From Candidatus Andeanibacterium colombiense (GTDB taxonomy: Bacteria; Pseudomonadota; Alphaproteobacteria; Sphingomonadales; Sphingomonadaceae): a stretch of DNA of 64,000 bases. Numbering within the stretch: position 1 is the first letter of the stretch; each line of letters starts with the position of its first letter. This document shows positions 58,137 to 64,000 of the stretch, piece by piece. The stretch spans positions 1,116,001 to 1,180,000 of the forward strand of contig CP119316.1 of NCBI GenBank assembly GCA_029202985.1. Reading direction: 5' to 3'. The notes beneath the pieces are model-generated. The model saw nothing but the letters and a program-made list of their open reading frames with translations, searched no databases and was not told where the DNA came from. The translations under genes were made by a program, and so were the position numbers.

Positions 58137-59668
58137 CCTCCTCCTCTCCCCTCAACCGTCGTGCCCAGCCACTTGGCCGCCTCGCCTGGCGTCCGCTTGT
58201 CCTTGTCGCGATCCACCATCCAGTTGGCCTGCCGCATCGCATCGATTCCGATCTTCCCCACTAACGGCTTCAACGCCTCCGCCAGTTTCGGATCGGCGCC
58301 CGGCCGCAGCAGCAGCACCGCGTCGTACCCCGGCAGCGCATGGCGCGGATCGCTTAGCGTCACCAGATCCTGCGCCGAAATCCGCCCGTCGGAGGAGAAG
58401 GCCGAGATAACATCGGCCGCCCCATCACTCAGCGCGCGGTACATGAAGGTCGGGCTGTAGGAGCGGGCGTCCCTGAACCGCAGCCCATAGGCGCGATCGA
58501 CCGCCTGCCATTCGGGGCGGCTGAGGAACTCGAGGTCGGAGGCCAGCTTGAGCTGCGGCGCCTGGCTAGCAAGATCGGTCAGACTCCTGATTCCCAATGC
58601 TTCCGCCCGGCCGCGCTTCATCGCGAAGGCATAGGCGTTCTCGAACCCGAGCGAGCCTTGCAGCGTCACCCCGTCCCGTTTGGCCAGCTCGCTCGTCAGC
58701 GCTGCCAACATTTCCTTCGAAGGAGGATTATCATTCCGCTTCAGGACATTGGCCCACAATGTTCCAGAGTAGTCGACATAAACGTCGATATCCCCCGCCG
58801 CGACCGCGCGATAGGCGATCGCCGAGCCGAGATTGTCGCGTCGCTCGGTCTTGAAGCCCGCACGGTGCAGCCGATCTTCGATCAATCCAGCGAGGATATA
58901 TTGTTCGGAGAAGTTCTTCGCCCCGACCACGATCGTGCGCTGCTGCGTGCCGGCAGGCCCGACGAATGCCGTGGCGCTCGCCGCCAGCAGCAGCGCCAGT
59001 CCGGTGATCCAGCGTGGCCGCGACCGCCGCGCGAGCCCGCTCTCGATCAGCGCCAGCAGCCCGTCCGCGACCAATGCCAGCACCGCCGCCGCGACGCAGC
59101 CGACCAGCACCCGCTGCCAGTTTTCGGTCTGCAAGCCGGAGAATATCAGATCGCCGAGGCTCGGCTGGCCGATGGTTGTGGCGAGGGTCGCGGTGCCGAT
59201 GGTCCACACCGCCGCGGTGCGGATCCCGGCGAGGATCACCGGCGCGCCGAGCGGCAGTTCGACCAGCCGCAGACGCTGGGTGCCAGTCATCCCCAACCCG
59301 TCCGCCGCCTCACGCAAGGCCGGATCGATCCCGCGGATCGCGGCAACGCCGTTGCGCACGATCGGCAGCAGTGCATAGACTGTCAGTGCGAGCAACGCGG
59401 GCAAGAAGCCCAGCGCCGGGATCGGCCAGCCGGTCGCCCGCGCGATCAGCAGCAGCAGCGGATAGAACAATGCCAGCAACGCAAGGCCCGGGATCGTCTG
59501 CGCAAGGCTGATCGCGCCGAGCAAGGGTGCGCTCGCCCGCCGGTTATGCGCGGCCCAGATCGCAATCGGCAGCCCGATCGCCGCGGCCGCGAGCACCGCG
59601 CAGGCGCTGAGCAGCAGATGCGCCTGCATCAGCCGCAGCAGCTCGGCGATGGTGACGCCCCAGATCAT
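58133..59668 (-). CDS. Osmoprotectant-type ABC transporter, permease fused to substrate-binding domain
   Basis: This 511-residue inner-membrane protein has a permease half (~1-220) with about six helices and the EAA loop EAADGLGMTGTQRLRLVELP. A periplasmic substrate-binding OpuAC-like half (~240-511) follows, with VVGAKNFSEQYILAGLIEDR, DIDVYVDYSGTLWANV and ISAFSSDGRISAQDL. Such fusions occur in transporters for glycine betaine, choline and related compounds, and in the EgtU type for ergothioneine. The sequence alone does not choose among them. The ATP-binding subunit overlaps upstream by 4 bases. Confidence 0.92.
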   Translation of the reverse strand: MIWGVTIAELLRLMQAHLLLSACAVLAAAAIGLPIAIWAAHNRRASAPLLGAISLAQTIPGLALLALFYPLLLLIARATGWPIPALGFLPALLALTVYALLPIVRNGVAAIRGIDPALREAADGLGMTGTQRLRLVELPLGAPVILAGIRTAAVWTIGTATLATTIGQPSLGDLIFSGLQTENWQRVLVGCVAAAVLALVADGLLALIESGLARRSRPRWITGLALLLAASATAFVGPAGTQQRTIVVGAKNFSEQYILAGLIEDRLHRAGFKTERRDNLGSAIAYRAVAAGDIDVYVDYSGTLWANVLKRNDNPPSKEMLAALTSELAKRDGVTLQGSLGFENAYAFAMKRGRAEALGIRSLTDLASQAPQLKLASDLEFLSRPEWQAVDRAYGLRFRDARSYSPTFMYRALSDGAADVISAFSSDGRISAQDLVTLSDPRHALPGYDAVLLLRPGADPKLAEALKPLVGKIGIDAMRQANWMVDRDKDKRTPGEAAKWLGTTVEGRGGG

Positions 59669-60393
59669 CGCGCGAGTTCTTCCAGCCGGTCGGCCTGCGC
59701 GCGCACGGTCGCGATCATCGCGGCGATCGCCGGGTCGCCTGTGTAATGAACCAGTTCCTTCGGCGGCAAATCAGCCGCGATCCGCCCCTGCGACAGGACG
59801 ACAACCCGGTCAGCGAGCAGCAGCGCCTCCGCCAGATCGTGCGTGACCATCACCGTCGTCAGCCCCATGCGCTCGTGCAGCGCACGATAGGCCTGCCCGA
59901 GTTCGGCCCGCGTGACCGGGTCGAGCGCGCCGAAGGGTTCATCCATCAGCACAATCGCCGGCTCCGCCGCGAGCGCCCGCGCGACCCCGACCCGCTGCGC
60001 CTGCCCGCCGGAAAGCTGCGCCGGATAACGCGAAGCCAATTCGAGCGGGAGCGCTACGAGGTCGAGCAATTCGTCAATCTTCGTCTCGCCGCCCGTCAGC
60101 TTCGGCACCAGTCCGATATTCTCGGCCACGGTCATGTGCGGGAACAGGCCGATGCCCTGGAACACGTAGCCGATCCGGCGGCGGATCGCGCTCGGCGAGC
60201 CATCGACGCCGTCGATCGTCACCGTGCCGCCATCGATCTCCGCCAGCCGGTTGATCGCCTTCAGCAGCGTGGTCTTGCCCGCACCCGACGGTCCGACCAG
60301 CGCAACGAATTCGCTCCGACCGATCCGCAGCGACACGCCGTCCAGCACCAAGCGCCCTTCATAGTGTTTCCGGACATCGGCCAGTTCGATCAT
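59665..60393 (-). CDS. Osmoprotectant-type ABC transporter ATP-binding protein
   Basis: This 242-residue ATPase has Walker A GPSGAGKTT, the Q-loop in GYVFQGIGLFP, signature LSGGQAQR, Walker B AIVLMDEPFGALD and the H-loop MVTHD. It has no CBS domains at the C terminus, unlike many OpuCA proteins, so it probably lacks that ionic-strength sensor. It pairs with the fused permease/binding protein whose gene starts within its stop (ATGA). It is encoded 4 bases after the DUF2339 reading frame. Confidence 0.94.
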   Translation of the reverse strand: MIELADVRKHYEGRLVLDGVSLRIGRSEFVALVGPSGAGKTTLLKAINRLAEIDGGTVTIDGVDGSPSAIRRRIGYVFQGIGLFPHMTVAENIGLVPKLTGGETKIDELLDLVALPLELASRYPAQLSGGQAQRVGVARALAAEPAIVLMDEPFGALDPVTRAELGQAYRALHERMGLTTVMVTHDLAEALLLADRVVVLSQGRIAADLPPKELVHYTGDPAIAAMIATVRAQADRLEELAR

Positions 60394-60397
60394 GGCT

Positions 60398-63300
60398 TTA
60401 TGCGGCCTCGCTGCGCAATTGACGGCTGTAGAGCCAGCCGACCCCGATCAGGCTGAAGCCCAGCGCGACGAAACTTGCAATCCGGAGCAGGCCTTCGAGG
60501 CCCGATGCATCGAACACGAAAACCTTGGCGACCGCCGCGAGCACCAGCACCAGCGAGGCGATCCGCCAGTCGCGGCGATGCCGGCGGATACCCCACAGCA
60601 AATATCCGACCGCCAGCACGATCCCGAGGATCGACCGCAAGATGTCCTCGAACTGGCCGAGGCCTGGCGCCACCAGCAAGGTCCCGTGGAAGGCTTGGCG
60701 GATCGTCGCCCATCCGCACAGGCCGATCGCGATCATCAGCGCCGGCTGAAGTGCCTGGTCGATCCTGCCCGCCTCGGCTGGCAGCATACGGGCCAGCAGC
60801 ACAAGGCATAGCGGCAGCGCGGCGAACAGCGGCAGGATCAGATTCGCGACCGGCAGGCTACCCACCGCCTGCGCGGCCCATAGCGGGTTATGCAGCAGCA
60901 GGCTGTACCATGCGACATGCAGCGTTGCCGCGGCGAGCTCGGTCGGCGCCGCGATGTCCGCTACAGTGCCTTTCCCATATCGGCGCAGCGCGAGCGCGGC
61001 GCCGAGCAGCAGCCCATCCCATGCGAGCCTCTGCCCCAGCCCGATTGCGACGAAGTCAGCGCCGAACATTCCGGCGAAACCGGCACGGTAAAGTCCGTGG
61101 ACCGCGATCAGCGCGAGCGCGCCCGGTACGGCAGGCGCTGCTACCGCCACGCGATGCCGGAGCCGTGCGCGGAGCACCCATGCCGCGGCGCCCAGCAGCA
61201 CCGAAGGAAGCAGCAGGCGGCGCAAAAGGTGAAGCGGCGCCAGATCGGCGGAGGCGAGTTCCATCGGGATGCCCACGAGCGAGCGCAGCGCGGCGGCGCT
61301 CCACAGCACGGCGGGCAGCGCAGCCCAGGCCAGGCTCGCCAGCACAAGCACGCCGATCGCCGGCGGCAGGCGCCGCCACTCCAGCCGGTCCTGCGCATAG
61401 GCCAGTCCGAGCACGCCCAGCGCCGGGATCAACGGCAAGACCGCGACCGGCACCACTTGCGCGAGCGCGCCATAAAGCGCCAATGCGGCAACCGCGCCGG
61501 CCGAGTAGCCCAACTGGGTTCTGGATCGCGCACAGAACAGCACGAAGAACGCCCCGACGCCCAGCCAGCGCAACAGCGCCTGCCAATCGGCCACACCCTG
61601 TCCCGCTCCGGCAAGCCGCTGCCATTCCGCGCCCGGATCGGTGCCGGTTATGGCGAGCAGCGTGATCGCCGCGAGTGCCGGGAGTGCCAGGACGACCTCG
61701 CCAGCGGGCTCCTCGCGCCGCGACAGCAGCAAGAAGGCGGCGCAAAGCAGTGCCGCGAGCACGATCGGCAGCATCCATTCCGGAACCAGCTGCGCCGTCG
61801 CCCCGTAAGCGAAGCCGACAACGGCCATCCATGCCAGCAGCCGTGCCGCATCGCTCGCAGCGCGCCCTGCGAACAGCGCGAACAGCGCCGCGAGACCAGC
61901 CCAGCGCGCGAGTGATGCATGCTCCAGCGGCTCATGTGCGATCCCCGCCAGCGCGAACCACTCGCCCTCGCGGCCCGGCGTCGTCACCAGCAACGCCAGC
62001 ACCGCGGCAGCGGAAAACGCCGCGGCCAGAGGTTCGATCCGCCAGTCTTGCGTGGGCGGCGCCAGGAACAGCAGCACTGCGGCCAGCGCGCCGATCCCCA
62101 GCGGTGCCTGCCAATGCGGGAGTGCGAACCATGCGGCAGCCGAAAGCAACGCGGCGCCGGCCGCAAGCAGCAACGCGAAGCGATGGTCCTCACTGCGCCC
62201 GGCGACTTTCCAGCCGAGCGCCGCGCCTGCCAGCGCGAGCGCCGCGCCGCCCAGCGACGCGAATGCCCCCAGCCCATCCGGATCGCCCCACGGCGCGTGG
62301 AAGTGCCACAGGGCGACCAACGGAAGAGCGAAGCCGATCGCGCTGAGCTCGATCGCGAGCTGCAGCCGCGCGGGCGCCTGCCACAGCCGCGCCAGCAACG
62401 GCCCGGCGTGGATCGCTGCGAGGGCGAGCCCGCTCGCTGCGAGCCATCCGGCCGCGGGATCGGGCCAGAGCAGGAGCAGCAGCACCGACAGCGCGGCGCC
62501 GAGCGTCGGCACGATTCCGAACTGCCGGTCGCGCCATGCAAGCCATTGGCCGGCCGCAGCGATCAGCGCGAACAGGCCCCAGTGCAGCGGCTGGTATCCG
62601 CCCACCGCCACCAGCAGCGCCAATTGCGCGGCGCCGACCACCGCCGCGACCGAACGCAGCAGCCGCGCCGCCGCGCCGGGGAAAGCGAACAGCGGCATCG
62701 CGATCGCCAACAGCAGCAGGAAGCTCCCGACCGACAGCGCGCCGATCGCGGACACCGCCTGCCCGATCAGGATCAACCACAGGCTCCATCCAGCCCCCCG
62801 ACAAGCGCGATCGCCGCGAGCCACGGCCATCGCTGGACGCGGCTAACGCCGACCAGCCCGCCAATGGTAAAAGTCAGATAGACCGCCAGCAGCGGCACGT
62901 TGGCGTCCATCGCCACCGTCAGCGCCGGCGCGGCGAGGCCGCCCGCGAGGCCCAGCAGCGCGCTCGGCATGCCGTGACGCAGCGACAGCCACAACGCCAG
63001 CGCGGTCACCCCCGCCAGCCCGAAGAACGCGGTGAGCGGCGAGATCATGTGATAGACATCGGCCGCGACCAGGAACACCGCGTAGAGCGTCGAAATGCCG
63101 GCGCCTGACAATGCCTGGCTGACCCGCGGATCATCGACCTTGTCGCGCTTGCGCCAGGCCCATTCGGCGCCGCCGATCAGGCCGAAGCCGAACAATGCGC
63201 CGCACACAGCCTGCACTCCGGGGGTCAACACCCGCCCGAAGAAGCCGACATCGATCGCATATTTCACGATGAAGATACCGGCGATGCCTAGCGTTATCCC

Positions 63301-63729
63301 GCCAGCCCAGATCGGCAGCTTGCGGCCGAGCAAATCCTCGAAATTGATCGACAGGCGCCTGCGTCGCCCAAACTCGTATTCCTCATCTGACTGCGCCCCG
63401 TCGTCAGCCACAGCGGGTTCGACGGGCAATTCAGCCGCGAGCTTCTCTTCGACCACGGCCAGCGCGATCGCGGGTTCCGGCTTGGGTTCGGCTGGAATCG
63501 CGATAGGTTGGGGGGCGGGTTCGAGGGCAGGCTCCGGTTCCGGGACTTCCTTACGAGCGGGTCCTACAAGCGGTTCCGGAAGCCGCTCCGCGCCCATCGC
63601 GATCCGCCGCCGCAACTCTTCCTCGACCAGATGCAGACGGTGCTCAAGCCGGGACACGCGGCTCCGCGCGCCCAGCAGCAGCGGGAACCCAACCAAAATC
63701 ACCAGTAGCAGGATCAAACCCGTCAGCAT
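60398..63729 (-). pseudogene. DUF2339 multi-pass membrane protein, split by a one-base frameshift
   Basis: Two adjacent frames together make one DUF2339 protein of about 1110 residues. The first 312 codons run from the ATG at 63729 (MLTGLILLLVILVGFPLLLG, then a Glu/Pro-rich linker, then LLGRKLPIWAGGITLGIAGI). The rest is in the next frame down to 60398 and is almost all transmembrane helix. They join at a run of six C on the plus strand (62794-62799). One more base there would give the smooth junction LVGGAGWSLWLILIGQ, while as read the first frame stops about 10 codons later. The total length of 3332 bases plus one is a multiple of three. This is a sequencing error, a true mutation or phase variation. 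DUF2339 function is unknown. Confidence 0.85.
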
Positions 63730-63791
63730 GCCCCGTCCCCCAGCAGGCCATAGTATCAGCACTTTACGGGGATGCACCCGTTTTGCCGAGA

Positions 63792-63998
63792 TCACTGCGC
63801 GGCAGGGGCCGCGCTCTCGCTTTCCAGCCCCGGCTTCTCGGTCATCCGCCGGTCGAGGTCCTTCTCCATCGCCGCCTGCTGGCTGCTGAGCTCCTGCTCC
63901 TTGTCGGCATAGCTCTGGTCGAAGCCCTTCTTCTCGCAGCCGGCCAGTGCCAGCAGGGCGAAGACGCTAATAATCCTTGCGGTAGCGGACACTGACAT
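63792..63998 (-). CDS. Small lipoprotein
   Basis: This 68-residue protein has a lipoprotein signal (ALLALAGC, lipidated C21) and a hydrophilic, helix-prone remainder (YADKEQELSSQQAAMEKDLD) that may form a short coiled coil. The start at 63998 is only 2 bases from the window edge, so a longer N terminus cannot be ruled out, although the signal peptide is complete as read. It lies 62 bases upstream of the DUF2339 gene on the same strand. The family is not recognised. Confidence 0.7.
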   Translation of the reverse strand: MSVSATARIISVFALLALAGCEKKGFDQSYADKEQELSSQQAAMEKDLDRRMTEKPGLESESAAPAAQ

Positions 63999-64000
63999 TC

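Noticed and set aside
1..64000. CRISPR arrays, tRNA or rRNA genes, insertion sequences, prophage
   Set aside because: I saw no regularly spaced repeats, cloverleaf or rRNA signature, transposase, integrase or phage structural gene.

Overview
The window is a GC-rich, gene-dense chromosomal segment that reads as an alphaproteobacterium of the order Sphingomonadales. The grounds are several TonB-dependent receptors (one with a FecI/FecR signalling pair), an UrcA-family protein, a PE-LIG-POL type LigD with Ku, and matches to the alphaproteobacterial EcfG general-stress promoter (GGAAC-N16-CGTT). I see no tRNA, rRNA, CRISPR array, insertion sequence or phage gene.

Layout. 1-3.4 kb: the end of a PepSY membrane protein, then a NarL-type response regulator and histidine kinase. 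3.6-11.4 kb: an UrcA protein behind an EcfG-like promoter, an autotransporter, and a sigma/FecR/STN-TonB receptor surface-signalling operon. 11.5-19.5 kb: an oxidative catabolic locus with a SnoaL-like protein, two quinohaemoproteins with opposite haem-domain placement, a Tat-exported carotenoid-oxygenase-family enzyme and an aldehyde dehydrogenase. 19.5-26.6 kb: an inositol-phosphate locus with inositol-phosphate synthase, an inositol-phosphate cytidylyltransferase-like enzyme, two CDP-alcohol phosphotransferases and two glycosyltransferases. 26.6-40.3 kb: stress and regulation genes (topoisomerase IB, DUF4142 lipoprotein, glycosyltransferase and glycogen-debranching-like hydrolase, LigD/Ku, an Fe-S Rrf2 regulator, two single-domain receivers, a Crp-like regulator). 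40.3-48.7 kb: a secreted protein with a duplicated CxxC domain, an aldehyde dehydrogenase and a MexAB-OprM-type efflux operon. 48.7-54.3 kb: an Lrp regulator, an exported cyanophycinase/isoaspartyl-peptidase fusion and a divergent TonB receptor. 54.4-58.1 kb: two alpha/beta hydrolases, a cNMP-domain/thioredoxin-reductase-like protein without its redox cysteines, and a UBP zinc finger. 58.1-64 kb: an osmoprotectant-type ABC transporter, a frameshifted DUF2339 membrane protein and a small lipoprotein.

The most interesting units are: the exported cyanophycin-dipeptide degradation module with its own receptor and regulator; the CDP-inositol locus, whose product is unknown; the periplasmic oxygenase/PQQ locus; and a set of EcfG-type promoters, two exact and three near-matches, that would tie UrcA, Ku-LigD, a receiver protein and others into one stress regulon. 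Functions are inferred from sequence only; no database search was possible.
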